From positions 124,001-188,000 of the forward strand of contig JAADJZ010000024.1 in NCBI GenBank assembly GCA_011032825.1: 64,000 nt of DNA. Reading direction: 5' to 3'. The DNA is from Massariosphaeria phaeospora. Its lineage: Eukaryota > Ascomycota > Dothideomycetes > Pleosporales. Made by a program: the position numbers and the translations under genes. Positions 9,954-21,522 of this stretch are shown one piece after another; positions within the stretch are counted from its first letter, which is position 1, and every line of letters starts with the position of its first letter. A model generated the notes under the pieces. It was not told where the DNA came from, made no database searches, and was given only the letters and a program-made list of their open reading frames with translations.

Positions 9954-11104
9954 CTACCACCATTTCTCACATAGAACTTGCTCATGAAGAACGTGATTCT
10001 GCGCACGAAGGAACTCGACAATACTGTCTGTCATCCTAGGAGGCCCACAGACGTAAAAAACAGATGCGCGGATCTGCTGTTCGTCGTCTCCAACAGCGCT
10101 CGACAAGGCAGCCTCATCGATTCGATGTGTCCTTGAGACGACAGGTACCTCGGTCTCCAGATCCAGTTTTGGTATTGTAAGGGACATCAGGGGGTGGACT
10201 GGCTCATCGTCCTTGCGGTTGAGTTGTGAACCATCCCAGGCCCCGGTGAAGAACAGCTCCAGCCGGTTGTTGCTCTGTTCATCACGAGGTTTGCGGAAAA
10301 GATCTAAGAGCTGCAGGAGGAACAGGACCTGGCTCGGCTCTGCATCTTTCGATGGGACTTTTGTGGAGTAGAGAAACCGTGCTTCTATGGATGGATGCTC
10401 TTTGCGGATGTGGGAGAGTATGGATATCAAAGGGCTGTAGCGGGTTAGTCAACTTACTTTTGCATGAGTAAACTCTGCTGCTCCTCCGAGCCCATCTGAC
10501 CTACTTTATGCCAACACCGCCTGCAATGAAGACAGCACGCTTGATTTTGTCCATGTCGACTCCTGGAGGTGGCCACACGAAGCTGCCTCCTACTCGTACA
10601 TCTAGTTCTTTGCCTACTATGCTCTCTTCGATTTGCCACAACCATGCCGCTGGGGGATTATCCGGACTCTTCTGCACAGCCAACTCCAAGAAAGGGACGT
10701 GTTCATCGTCAGAAGCCGTAGGCTTCGCGTGTCCCGATGCAGACGTGATTGTAAAACCCCCTGCCTTCTCGATTCCAGGAACGTGTACGTCTAGCCATTG
10801 GCCCGGTAGGAACTTCTCTCATCTATCAGCGGGCGTCTGATGCGGGTTCGAATGAGAGGCGAGATACGTTTATGCCATTCTCGTCCTTGATAGAAAATCT
10901 GTATCGCTTTATTCGGGAGTTCACGGGTGTGATCGTGTCTAGGAGGACCGGATGTAGTGATTTGTCGCGGGGTTCGGTTGCCGTCCGCTCTTCGTGGCTC
11001 TTCATGGCTTTGGCCAAGCGTGCAGACGCCATTGAGAAGGTTCTCAGGGTGGTTCGAGAGAAGTTTGAGCGCAGGTGGCAGTTTCGAGCAGGTGCAAGCA
11101 ACAT
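9954..11104 (-). CDS. OXNAD1-like FAD/NAD(P)-binding oxidoreductase, probably mitochondrial
   Basis: Exons (minus): 11104..10868, 10815..10505, 10434..9954, giving 342 residues. Introns of 52 and 70 bp have GTATCT and GTAGGT donors. An in-frame ATG at 11158 would add 18 residues, but the start at 11104 exposes an Arg-rich, acid-poor N-terminus (MLLAPARNCHLRSNFSRTTL) typical of mitochondrial import. The protein has a ferredoxin-reductase-type FAD fold (RYRFSIKDENGIN..KFLPGQWLDVHVPG, then GGFTITSAS) and an NAD(P)-binding half (FIAGGVGINPLISILSH; near the end YVCGPPRMTDSIVEFLR). This is the domain order of OXNAD1-type proteins, whose electron acceptor is not established. It lies head-to-head with the lipase gene that starts about 270 bp away. 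Confidence 0.85.
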
Positions 11105-11291
11105 AACCTCGAGACAGTCCAAAGAGATGATGTTGAAGGTTGGTGACGCATAAAGCATCTTATCTGATGCCGATCGTGAACGCCTCGAGACTAACTGGAT
11201 ACGGTTGTGCCTCGGTTAGTCATTCCGAGACTGACGCCAGCGCTAACTCTCAGCTTTCAGCTTTCAGCTCATGAACAAAAGCAAACTTGCT

Positions 11292-11307
11292 CCCATATAT
11301 AATACTC
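11292..11307 (+). promoter_or_regulatory. TATA-like element upstream of MAG lipase
   Basis: CCCATATATAATACTC lies 67-82 bp upstream of the lipase ATG at 11374, in the gap between two divergent genes. Position and composition fit a TATA element. There is no direct proof. Confidence 0.4.
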
Positions 11308-11373
11308 TTGATGCTTTTACCTAGAGAGATATAAGGTCGCTTTAATATCATCTGAGAAATCTATTGTGTCGCG

Positions 11374-12517
11374 ATGCTTACCGAAGAGGGCTGGCATACG
11401 GTTGACGACGGACGGAAGCTATACACAAAGACATGGAAGGTATTAAGATATACCAATTTCTGCACGGCGCCATGCTAATTTAGCAATAGACCGAGGGGAC
11501 AGCCAAAGCGCGACTTGTGTTTGTGCATGGCTTTAGCGATCACTGTACGTCTCAAGAGGAAAGGCTCTTTTTGTTCTGTCAGAATTGAAACATGTTTGAC
11601 TGGTACCAGGCAATACATACGAACAGTTCTTCTCGTACCTTGCTTCAAAAAGCATTGAGGTCTACAGTTTTGACCAGAGGTAACTTAGCTTGTCTCCTAT
11701 CAGCATCGTCCCGCTCATTTCACCGCAGAGGATGGGGCCGCACAGTGCTGAAGAATTCCGAACGAGGCGATACCGGGCCAACCATTCGAGTCCTGGCTGA
11801 TATCACTTCTTTTCTCAAGTCTGTGACGCCTTGTCCCATTCCCCTCTTCCTTATGGGGCATTCCATGGGTGGCGGCGAGGTGCTGTGTTATGCCGCCCAA
11901 GGTCCTGCAGAGGTCAGGAAGCATATCCGCGGATACCTTCTCGAGTCGCCTTTTGTAGACTTCAGTCCCGAGTCAAAACCGTCTTTCGTCACCGTGTTCT
12001 TTGGTCGAGTAGCTGGAAAGCTTCTACCCCAGAGGCAGATGGTCAACAAGCTGGACGCTAAACTGCTCTCTCGCGACCCCGCGGTGTGTAAACGATTGGA
12101 GGAAGACGAGTTGGGTCATGACACCGGAACCCTCGAAGGACTGTCTGGATTACTGGATCGTACGCACAGCCTGGCGAGTGGAAAGCTGAAGATAGGAGAC
12201 ACGGCTGGAGAGGGCGGAGTGACTCGAATATGGTTCGGGCATGGAGACAAAGACGGGATTACGAACTACCATGCCTCGAAACAACTTGCAGAGAGGATCG
12301 AGGCGAAGGACAAGGAGTTCAAGACGTATGAAGGCTGGTACCATCGATGTACGTGACTGACGAACTCTTCAAGTCTCCTAATTCTGACATCTGGCTTTTT
12401 CTAGTACATGATGAGCCGGCGCCCGACAACCAACTATTCATGGATGACGTGGCGAACTGGATACTCGCCCGCTCCGTTGATCCTGTTCAGGTAGACTCTG
12501 CGAAGTCGAGGCTGTGA
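11374..12517 (+). CDS. YJU3: Monoacylglycerol lipase (Yju3-type alpha/beta hydrolase)
   Basis: Exons 11374..11439, 11490..11544, 11610..11679, 11729..12348 and 12405..12517 give 307 residues. All four introns are short (49-65 bp) and GT-AG, and the frame is continuous. It cleaves monoacylglycerol to fatty acid and glycerol. Visible: HG oxyanion motif LVFVHGFSDHC, conserved block YSFDQRGWGRTV, nucleophile elbow MGHSMGG (Ser about 109), catalytic Asp in FGHGDKDGITNY, and catalytic His in GWYHRLHDEP, which is completed only after splicing at 12348/12405. The last three residues are SRL, a known variant of the peroxisomal PTS1 signal. Yeast Yju3 sits on lipid droplets, so location here is open. 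Confidence 0.9.
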
Positions 12518-13044
12518 GGGCGTCGATTGGCTAGAAGAGACGTCGAGGCTGTTCGCTGAGGTCAGCTTTGATATTGGCTTACATACATGTCTGGATTCCG
12601 TAGTCGATTGTTCAACATGCTATCTTGGCTTTTGGCATCCATCTATACGAGGTGAACTCCGTTGTCGAGTAAGCTGTCTAACGTAGTACAACTCGTCCCT
12701 CTCGATAAAGTTTTGGTGATAAACAAGCGTACTGTTTAGGCAGGCGATTGTCAGGGCGCAGATATGTAACAAATGACGCAATCCAAAGCCCTAGAATAGA
12801 ATAGCCCAAGCATTTGACACCAGAATGCAAGGCAATCCGATTGGACTCGGAACCATGGCTCCAGCAAAAGACGCAAGAAGACGATGCGTTGATTTGATGT
12901 CTCCCCTGCAGAGAGCTAGCGGCCGTGCCGGCAATGCTTTCTTGACTCTGGGGAAGCAGGAAAACGAGAGCCCGGGAGTGTCTTGAGCTTCTTGACCGCG
13001 TCGCAGCACTCTCCGCAACAGCTCGCCGCTGCCGTGTCACGCCC
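12518..13044. other. Intergenic region, 527 bp
   Basis: 3' flank of the lipase and promoter of the CDF gene. Long open frames on the minus strand here are shadows of GC-rich sequence. Nothing else seen. Confidence 0.5.
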
Positions 13045-14671
13045 ATGTTCCCGCGCAACGGCCGAGATGGCATGCCTCTCAGCTTTAGCCAGCTGCGACG
13101 CGTGTGTGGCATCAAGCCACGTTCACCGCACCTGCGACGCCTCCCATCAGCTGCGGCGGCGGCCTCGACGCGCCCCCTCAACTTAATACATTGCAGCCAG
13201 CGCCCGGCAATCTCAGTCTCAATCTCCCGCCCACCGCTGCGTGTCCTCCTCCGCACCGCTACTAAAGGCGCCGCACCCTCGGCCCCGGTCTCTCTCAACT
13301 GGTCCACGACGGCACATCGCATGCGCCAGCGTTCCCCTTCGGCCCTGACCATGACAGCGAGCACGAGCACGAGCACCACGCAGACCAGGGGCCATGCGGG
13401 CCACTCCCACGGCCACCACCACGGGGGCGACAACGTCTATCTGCTGTCCAAGGACAAGAAGGACGCGGCGGTGCGCATCACGCGCATCGGCCTGTATGTC
13501 AACCTCGGCATGGCCGTGGGCAAGGGCTTCGGCGGATACGTCTTCAACAGCCAGGGCAAGTGCAGCCCCGCGCCCGAGCGAGCCTGCCATGGCCACAGAC
13601 TGACGCAGCTGCAGCCCTGATCGCGGATGCCATCCACAGCCTCACCGACCTCGTCAGCGACATCATGACGCTCGCCACCGTCTCGTGGTCCATCAAGCCG
13701 CCCTCGGAACGCTTCCCCAGCGGCTACGGCAAGGTCGAGAGCCTGGGGTCGCTCGGCGTCAGCGGCATCCTGCTCGGCGGCGGGCTGATGATGGGCTGGG
13801 CCTCGATCATCGCCCTGTGCCAGCAGTTCTTCCCCGACGCCGCAGAAGTCGCAGCGCAGTGGGGCCTCCTCCCACACAGCCATGGCCACCACCACGGCGC
13901 CGGCGATCTGGGGCCGAACATCAACGCCGCCTGGCTCGCGGGCGGCTCCATCCTCATCAAGGAGTGGCTCTACCGAGCAAGTGAGGCTGCTCCTACCCAA
14001 TGGCGCTGAGACTGTGCTGACTGTGCTCTCCAGCCCTCAAAGTCGCAAAGGAGCGCAAATCCTCGGTCCTCGCTTCGAACGCCTACCACCACCGGGTCGA
14101 CTCTCTCACGGCCTTCGTTGCCCTCCTCATGATTGGCGGATCAAACGTACTGAACAACGCTTCCTGGCTGGACCCGGTCGGTGGGCTGGTCATCTCGTTG
14201 ATGGTCATCCAGGCAGGCTGGGGCAACACGAGGGCGTCGCTGTTTGAACTGGCCGATGTTGGCGTCGAGGCGGAAATGAGGGACAAAGTCCGACAATCGG
14301 CCGTCAAAGCACTGGGAGACATCAACACAAGGTCGTTAGCCAACGACGTCGAAGTGCGGACTGTTCAGGGGCTCAAATCCGGCCAGAACTATCTGATGGA
14401 TGTGGAGCTTGCTGTGCCCGGGTCGTGGAGTATAGAGCAGACGCGCGGTGTGGAGGAACTAGTGCGAGAGCGGATAGGGCTGAAAGTTCGAGGAGTCAAG
14501 AAAGTCCGGGTGCGTTTCGTCTCAAAGTCGTCAGATGAGGCCGATGTCTTGGACGAGTTCATCGGGGCAGATGTCAGCGCAAAATCGAGCCCGGGGGCAG
14601 AAGAGGAGCACCACGACGGTCATGAGCACCAAGACGCCAATGGCAACGGCAACGCAAGAAAGAGGAAGTGA
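13045..14671 (+). CDS. MMT1: CDF-family metal transporter, mitochondrial MMT1/MMT2-like
   Basis: Exons 13045..13555, 13615..13980 and 14034..14671 give 504 residues. The first intron appears to start with GC, not GT (AGG|GCAAGT), and restores the family motif NSQALIADAIHSLTDLVSD. The GT two bases later breaks the frame. Cation diffusion facilitators export or sequester divalent metals. The MMT branch acts in mitochondrial iron handling. The basic N-terminus (RRVCGIKPRSPHLRRLP) fits mitochondrial import. His-rich loops GHSHGHHHGG and HSHGHHHG are likely metal-binding. Membrane-site residues are visible in DAIHSLTD (TM2) and YHHRVDSL (TM5). The C-terminal cytosolic domain and a second acidic/His tail (EEEHHDGHEHQD) follow. 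Metal specificity (iron versus zinc or manganese) is inferred from family only. Confidence 0.88.
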
Positions 14672-15135
14672 GACTGTATCATATGTGCCCTCATGGGCAC
14701 ATTGGGTTGGAGTTTGATCTTTGCATGGGCGGATTTCTCGGCGCTCTTCTTCATCTGCATACCATCTTGGATACCTTGAATTGACTTCTTGACAGCTACT
14801 TCCATGGTGTTACTCGCTTGACGGACAGATATGAAGCCAAGCTCTGACATAGCATACTGTCACTTTTACTCATCTAGGCATTAACCATTCTACTGTGCTA
14901 CACTCGGCATTCTGTACATTTAACCGTTGGCCAGTTGTTCAGAGACGCCACCGCAAGCTTGACCGGCAAAAGACGTGACGCTGTGAATCGTCACAGAAAC
15001 GGTGGGTTGGCTAGCGTTTAGTGAGAAAAGAAAGTGGATCGTCAACCTCACCTGCCACTGACTTGCTTTTTGGCATGTCTCTGCCAGCTTCTCCCGCCCT
15101 CCCTACTTGCAGCACTGTCCTCTACAATTTAGATC
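14672..15135. other. Intergenic region, 464 bp
   Basis: Between two plus-strand genes. Presumed 3' UTR of the CDF gene and promoter of the xylulokinase gene. Nothing else seen. Confidence 0.5.
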
Positions 15136-17051
15136 ATGGCTGAACAATTCCTGGGCTTTGATCTCAGCACGCAGCAATTGAAGGGTGAGTGCCCCGCGCA
15201 AGCTACCCCGCTAAGCCCCGACGGTCCCGAGTACTGACGTTGCGCGCAAAAGGAATCATCGTGAAGTCGGACCTCAAACTCGTCCACGAGGCCAAAGTCG
15301 ACTTCGACGCCGACCTCGCCAAATATGGCATCGAGAAGGGCGTGCTCACCAACGCGGCCGAGGGCGAGGTGTTTGCGCCCGTGGCCATGTTCCTCGAGGC
15401 CATTGATCTCGTCCTCGAGCGATTGACGGAGCAGGGCGCCGATTTCTCGAAGGTGCAGGGGATATCTGGCGCAGGGATGCAGCATGGGACCGTGTTTTGG
15501 GGTAAAGATGCGGAGACGCTGCTTGGCGGGTTGGATGCGGGGAAGACGCTGGTTGAGCAGTTGCAGGGCGGTTCGAAGGGCGAGAGGAAGGGCGCCTTCA
15601 GCCACCCTTTCAGTCCAAATTGGCAGGATGCTAGTACGCAGAAGCAGTGCGAGGGCTTTGATCGCGCGCTCAGGGACCCGAAGAACCTGGCCGAGGCCAC
15701 GGGCAGCAAAGCCCACCATGTATGTTGCCCGCCGTTTGGACCAAGCTGCCGTCACTGACAAGTATCTCAGCGGTTCAGTGGCCCGCAGATTATGCGCTTC
15801 CACGACAAGTATCCCGAAGCATACAAAGCGACCTCGCGCATCTCCCTCGTCTCGTCCTTCCTCGCCTCCATCTTCCTGGGCAGAGTAGCCCCCATCGACA
15901 TCAGCGACGTCTGCGGCGCCAACCTCTGGGACATCAAGAACGGCCGCTGGCACGAAGACCTGCTCGCCACGGCCGCAGGAGCCCACGGCGTCGCGGACCT
16001 CAAAACCAAGCTCGGCGATGTGCCCGAAGACGGCGGCGGCAGCTTCGGCGCCATCTCGCCCTACTTCGTCGCGCGCTACAAGTTCCCCGCGTCGGCCCAG
16101 ATCATCCCCTTCACCGGCGACAACCCCTCGACGATCCTGGCGCTGCCGCTGCGCGCCTCGGACGCCATCGTCTCGCTCGGCACGTCGACGACGTTCCTTA
16201 TGTCGACGCCGCAGTACAAGCCCGACCCCGCGTACCACTTCATGAACCACCCGACTACGCCTGGCCTGTACATGTTCATGCTGTGCTACAAGAACGGCGG
16301 GCTGGCCCGCGAGCACATCCGCGACGCCATCAACAAGCAGTCTCCGTCTTGCAGCACCGCATCTGAGGCCTGGGACCGCTTCAACGCAACCGCAACCAGC
16401 ACGCCCGTGCTCGGCCAAACCGATCCTTCCACCGACCCCATGCGTCTCGGCCTCTATTTCCCGCGCCCGGAAATCGTGCCCGCCGTCAAAGAAGGCACCT
16501 GGCGCTTCCTCTACAAGCCCTCGACGCACGACCTTTCCCCCATCTCTTCCTCGGACCACGACTCCGCCGCCTGGCCCGTCCCCTCCGCCGACGCCCGCGC
16601 CATCCTCGAATCCCAATTCCTCTCCCTGCGCCTCCGCTCCCAATCGCTCGTTTCCGCGCAAGGCACCCTCCCCCCGCAGCCGCGCCGCATCTACCTCGTC
16701 GGCGGCGGCGCCGTGAACCCCGCGATCGCGGCGCTGGCGGGCGCGGTGCTAGGCGGCGCGGACGGCGTGTTCCAGCTGGACATTGGCGGCAATGCGTGTG
16801 CGCTGGGGGCGGCCTATAAGGCGGCGTGGGGCGTGGGCCGCAAGCCTGGCGAGCCGTTTGAGGATTTCTTGGAGGCGCGGTGGAGCGAAGAGACGTTTGT
16901 GAGGCGCATTGGGGACGGGTATCAGGAGGGGGTTTGGGAAAGGTATGGGGAGGCGGTGAGGGGGTTGGCGGAGGTTGAGGCGAGGGCCATGGAGGAGAGG
17001 GGGGAGGGGAGGGTGAGGACGGAGAATGCGGGGGAGAGGGTGGGTAGATAG
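15136..17051 (+). CDS. XKS1: D-xylulokinase (FGGY carbohydrate kinase)
   Basis: Exons 15136..15184, 15253..15719 and 15771..17051 give 598 residues. Introns of 68 and 51 bp are GT-AG. It phosphorylates D-xylulose with ATP to xylulose 5-phosphate, the entry of the pentose catabolic route into the pentose phosphate pathway, in the cytosol. Seen: N-terminal phosphate-binding start [17 protein letters not shown], substrate-site block [21 protein letters not shown] before the first domain boundary, central [11 protein letters not shown], the ATP-domain motif [12 protein letters not shown], and near the end [13 protein letters not shown] plus [13 protein letters not shown]. Length matches fungal xylulokinases. 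The last about 40 residues are Arg/Glu-rich and poorly conserved. Confidence 0.93.
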
Positions 17052-18099
17052 TGTGGGTAGTTTGGGGGGAGTGGGGGTTGACGGGTTGGGTTGGGTGTGA
17101 GGAGGTGAGAGAGCGCGAATGCAGAGTATGTATATATGCTGAATGGATATTCGTGCTGAAGCCCTAATCTCTATCTACCCTGTGCAGGTCAGGTAGACTG
17201 TGTTCTTCAGCCTGCCGTGACCTCCTACTCTCCACATCTATCTATCAGTTTGGTTTAGCATAGCTAGTAGTAAACTAAGCCTTACTAAAAATAACGCTAG
17301 GCCTACACTATTAGGTATACACTACTACCTATAGCGGGCGCGCGTAAACTAACTGTTACCTCTAATTAAGAAGCGAGGACACGTGTCGCAATGCTTGCTT
17401 GTGATAACGCGCCTAACTAACTGTGAAACGCTTCGCTGTAGCTACAAAGTAAATAGGGCAAGTTGTCGATTCCACCGCTCAAATCGTGCTTGCTTCGTGC
17501 TGGGGTGAAGGTCAGTCAGTCCCCGTGCATGATATGCAGCCAAGTGTTCTATATACGACTGAGACGCGCATCTTTAGGGCCACAATAATGAGGTATTGGC
17601 TTGTTTGCTCTAGGAGCGGCGTTGATAATGGTCGTATGTATATAGTTGGTGAGCATTCGCTCAGACGCCACTCTGCTATGTATCACCACTCCCTGTTCAC
17701 CGGACGCTACTGCAGCCATGCCTGCTTTGCACAGCTCTTTCCGCGCATTACGTGCGTCGCGCGACGACGAAACGGGTATGAAGTGGAGAGCGGGGTACGA
17801 GTTCGCGCAGAGCACTTGCTTCAGTTAGTAGTTGTATAATAAGGCTGAACTGCTCTGAGACTGCTTGATCTCTTTCCTTGCACCTCGGACTACGGATACA
17901 TGGCCCGGTCAATCGGATTCCAACCTCGTCTTCATCAGCGGCGTTTCTTCACGTATGTTCTGAGGCCAGTTCAAATCATCCCTGCGTTTCCCCGCTGATA
18001 CATGCAGTTGCTCTGCTAAGCTGCATCGTGTGCCAAAGAAAGCATCCACGAGGTCAAACACGCTTGCGGACACGAAGTCGAGCAATACCCATATATGCA
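17052..18099. other. Gene-poor stretch with AT-rich relic
   Basis: 3' flank of xylulokinase, then from about 17235 to 17465 a TA-rich block of short words (CTAGTAGTAAACTAAG, ACTACTACC) that resembles the flanks of the RIP-hit transposon. It looks like decayed repeat DNA. No gene recognised. Confidence 0.5.
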
Positions 18100-19830
18100 G
18101 CAATGCGGCGAAGTGAAGCAGCGAGGCTCAGATTGCACAACTCGCACGGATAATTACAGTTTGGGCATGTCCTCTAGGAAGGGCCAGTGCCCAGATTGTG
18201 GATCTGGTTAAGATGCGATTGTATGCGGTGAAATCGTTTGAGGATGTCAATCACATACCGGCTTTGTGCATTCAAGAGATACAAGAACCATCGTCTCTTA
18301 GCGTCCTCATAGCTGTCAATCAATCAAGCTGGCAGGACGGTGATGAAGCGTTATCAAGAATAGGCGAGGGGTTTAGATTCGTCTTTGCTGTATTGGCGCG
18401 CGTCGAAAAAGGTGACTGCATCCAAGATTCACTTTTTGCCTGCTAATGTTCACTAGTAGGCTGCAAATTGATTTCGGAAAATGATTTACTTCAGGCCATC
18501 GTGAGCATGTATGTGTACGCAACGTATACTCCCTCGACTACGACTTGTACGGAATAGATGGCGCATGCCAAAGCCAACCATCCAGGACATGCTAAGAACT
18601 GCCATTGAACGATTGAAAGCCGCTTCTGAGAGAAGATTCCGTCCGCTGTATCCAGTCGCCGCCGAGTTTATTTCCATGGCTCGAGATGCCGTAGAAGCAG
18701 CCGATGGTTGGGGAAAAGATCAAAGAACAGTCGAGTTGACGAAGGCAGTCAACAGTCTTCAACGACTGCGAAATCTCAAAGGGCTGGATGGCCTCTTGGA
18801 TGCGATGAACAACCGCAAAATAGACCTAAACAGCCGCAAGAGCCTCATCAACGTTATCAGGAAGGTTTCCAGGTATGGCGAAGTCGCTCGTTACTTGTGC
18901 CGAGCTTCCAGAAGGCATGCAGTCTTGCAATATATGAAACCCACCGTTTTAGGGTTGCCGTTCGAAGCGCATGCCCGACTGCCGCTCGAGAAAAATACTG
19001 GCAAACTGTCTCTGCAAGCAGCCCTCGGTAATATTTACGAGACTTCGCAGGCCGCATAAATAGGCAGAATTGTTCACATTTTGAAGATTACAGAGCATCA
19101 ATGCAAACGAGCAATTGTCTAGCCAAGCAGCTCGAACACTTAAGGGATGGAAAGATTCATGCCGAAATCTAGCTTCTCTACCATTTGGAGCTGAACTCAT
19201 ACAAACTATCGCCTCGCGTTATGGCATCTAGTAAAGCTGCATGCTTCCTGTGTAATGCCTTTATCACTATGCACGGGAAAGATGCACACCACCAGAACTC
19301 ATGGACGTCTTTATCCCGGATGGAAATTACCATCAATCCCGCATCTCATTGGTTTGGACCAACAATTCAACGCAGGGCTTGCAAGACAGGTTCGGACGAG
19401 TATTGAGACAAGGATTTTGAAAAACAAAAAAAACTGTGCATCCAGATCCAAACGAGAGTACGCACTTGACGCTTCCGCATTCAGCGTCGACGTTGCAGAG
19501 CTCATACAAGGCTGTTGAGACCACAAGTACAGTTGGCAAGTTAAGAAGATGCTCAGGTTTTATTTCAGGTTCATCCTCAATGGGTGCGAAGAGTGTATAC
19601 CAAGAATTAGAAAGTGGCACATCGCGGTCGCCGGCAGACCCTAGCACATGCAAAGCAGTTCAGGCTTTGATCCAAGGCCAGACAGTTCTGATAGCCCGTC
19701 AAGCCCGGTCATACGCTGCTGGATCATTGACCTTGCGCCTGGAGTATGCAGCCAAAGCGCTGTCACTGGCCTCTACGAGCAGTCCAAACAACAATGCCCA
19801 CACCCTCGAATGGCTGAGCTGAGCCTGGAG
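18100..19830 (+). pseudogene. OTT_1508-like deaminase-family gene, broken
   Basis: Remains of a fungal gene of the OTT_1508-like deaminase family (putative nucleic-acid or nucleotide deaminase with cytidine-deaminase fold). The parts come in family order but in different frames. N-terminal block YAVKSFEDVNHIPALCIQEI (about 18216..18275). Intact helical middle 18511..19059 (DGWGKDQRTVELTKAVNSLQ, then RYLCRASRR). Zinc-site HAE at 19158..19166. C-x2-C pair CFLC at 19242..19253. Then THGRLYPGWKLP about 40 bp further in another frame, and a C-terminal beta region around 19700..19790 (SYAAGSLTLRLEYA). Breaks: TGA near 18114, TAG at 19170..19172 right after HAE-Ile, and a one-base frame change between about 19272 and 19290. 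Some gaps could be introns, but the TAG and the frame change fall inside the deaminase core. No product is expected. Confidence 0.7.
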
Positions 19831-21522
19831 CATCAGCTGAAGTTGTCACTCTCGGAAAGAAAAGATATTATTGACGTGTGCAAACCTCATAGGCGCAGTC
19901 AAGTGTTGTTTGAATGTCGAAGATGGCTTGCTATTGGCCTCGCGAGGCATCAGCACGCCGGAGTGAGCATGGCGGCAATAAGAACGGAAGTGGGATGGTG
20001 ACTTGCTCACCGGCGGGTCTTTAAGTTTGTCTGCCGTCAGCAAGAGCTGGGTTCGAACAGGCATGGCAAGTGAGGAGCTACAGGAGTAATTCCACTTGGC
20101 CGCGGCCAAGGCTGCTCTGTTTCCACCCCAGACTCGATTCCGCCGAGTGGCATCGTGAAGTTGCGCACGGAGTAGTGGTCACGCGAAATGATCGTGGTCG
20201 GAACTTGGAAGCTGGCTCCCACGATTTTGTATAAAAAGGGATGCTAGGTCGAGTCTATGCTAGCGGCCATGTATCGTACAACTAATCCGTTTCTGGCTTT
20301 CTTTACAGGGCCTCTGAGTGCTGGCTGTCATGTCGCTACAAATGCGCATCAACCTAAAAGATTCGAGCTCTTCGCTCGGGATACAAGGGCGCAAGGCGTA
20401 TGGCAGTCACAATGCTTGAATAGATGCTGGGTGATGGGTCAGTTTGCGCTTTAACTTCTTTTAGGCGATGCATTCCCGCTGACACTCTCCTCTCCCCTGC
20501 ACTGCACTGCTTAAACGAGCCATAGGTTTCTCTAACCGTAACTCCGAACCCTGACACTGTCATTCATCCAACTCTGAGACTGAGACTTCGTCTTCTTAAT
20601 CTTTTTTCTCGGGCCGGTTCGGTTCGGTTCGGTTCGGCCAGAATTGCATAAAGGGGATTCCTTGATCTCCCGACATCAACCGTTCTCCTAGCGACAAGTC
20701 AAAGATAATTGATTGTGCAGTTATCTTCCGCACTTGGCGCACATCGTCCAGCTTAGCTTAGCTTGTTCAATGCGCGCCGTCTCTACCTCCTCCTCTATGC
20801 GGAAAGTATACCTCGCCATCATCTGCGTCTACCTCTCGCCAGTGGGCTCACTCACTCACTCTTTCTCCAAAAACAACAATACACAACCAACTAAAACATG
20901 CAAGAAATACACTCGATAGCTCAACATTTCGTGGATATGTATTTGAATTTTAGATTTAAATCTGCGACTAATCCTTCTCGCCCTTGCGTGGTTGCGTACT
21001 ATACTTTCCAGTGACGATGGCATGTAGATATGAATAGGCAGAGTTTGGGTTTCTTGCCCGGTCCGTTGGTACCACAACAATCGAATCGAATCGAATTGAC
21101 TAGATCCATACATAGCCATACACGTCGCAGTTCAAAGAACGTCGTAATAAACGCGCGCTCTGGTACTCGTGACAACAAAGCTCCATGGTCCGACTCCCAT
21201 GTGTGCAGGGTTCTTGATCAGTACCCGGTGTCGAGCCATGTGCTCGACACGTCTATGTCGTAAACGGTACACGGCCCTCTCAATGTAGCCATAACAGCGA
21301 TACCAGCGATAAGCAGAGGGTGGGTAAAAGCTGCAAGGGGTCGATGGTCCACTAGGACCACCTCGAAGCGTGGCAGGCAAACAGCGCGGTTGAAGCAACA
21401 ACAACAACAACAAGCCGGTCGGTCGGTCGCCGGTGCGAGGGCGACTCCGTAACGCATGCGCGGATTAGTGAGGCCTTGGCCAAATGTAAAACGTAGAATC
21501 TCAGGTAACTCGTCGGGGCCTC
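19831..21522. other. Gene-poor stretch
   Basis: No gene recognised on either strand. It holds the (GGTTC)n repeat at 20616..20637, a short (TCGAA)3 run near 21081..21097 and, at the right end, the 3' flank of the bHLH gene. Confidence 0.5.
20616..20637. repeat. Pentanucleotide microsatellite (GGTTC)n
   Basis: Four perfect copies of GGTTC plus a partial unit. Same motif family as 7521..7541. Confidence 0.88.

Noticed and set aside
12678..13433. 251-codon frame on the minus strand over the start of the CDF gene
   Set aside because: Antisense shadow of the transporter gene. No domain.
13559..13561. GT donor at 13560 for the first CDF intron
   Set aside because: It leaves two carry-over bases and destroys the conserved NSQALIADAIHSL frame with either acceptor. 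The GC donor at 13556 keeps it.
15129..16661. 510-codon frame on the minus strand
   Set aside because: Antisense shadow of the xylulokinase coding exons, Arg/Gly/Val-rich, no domain.
8401..17051. Possible lipid or secondary-metabolite gene cluster
   Set aside because: The hydrolases, oxidoreductase, transporter and kinase are unrelated housekeeping types, with mixed strands and no backbone enzyme or cluster regulator.
20041..20070. GGTTCGAAC resembling a tRNA T-loop
   Set aside because: Flanking bases do not form the T stem and no anticodon or acceptor stem could be drawn.
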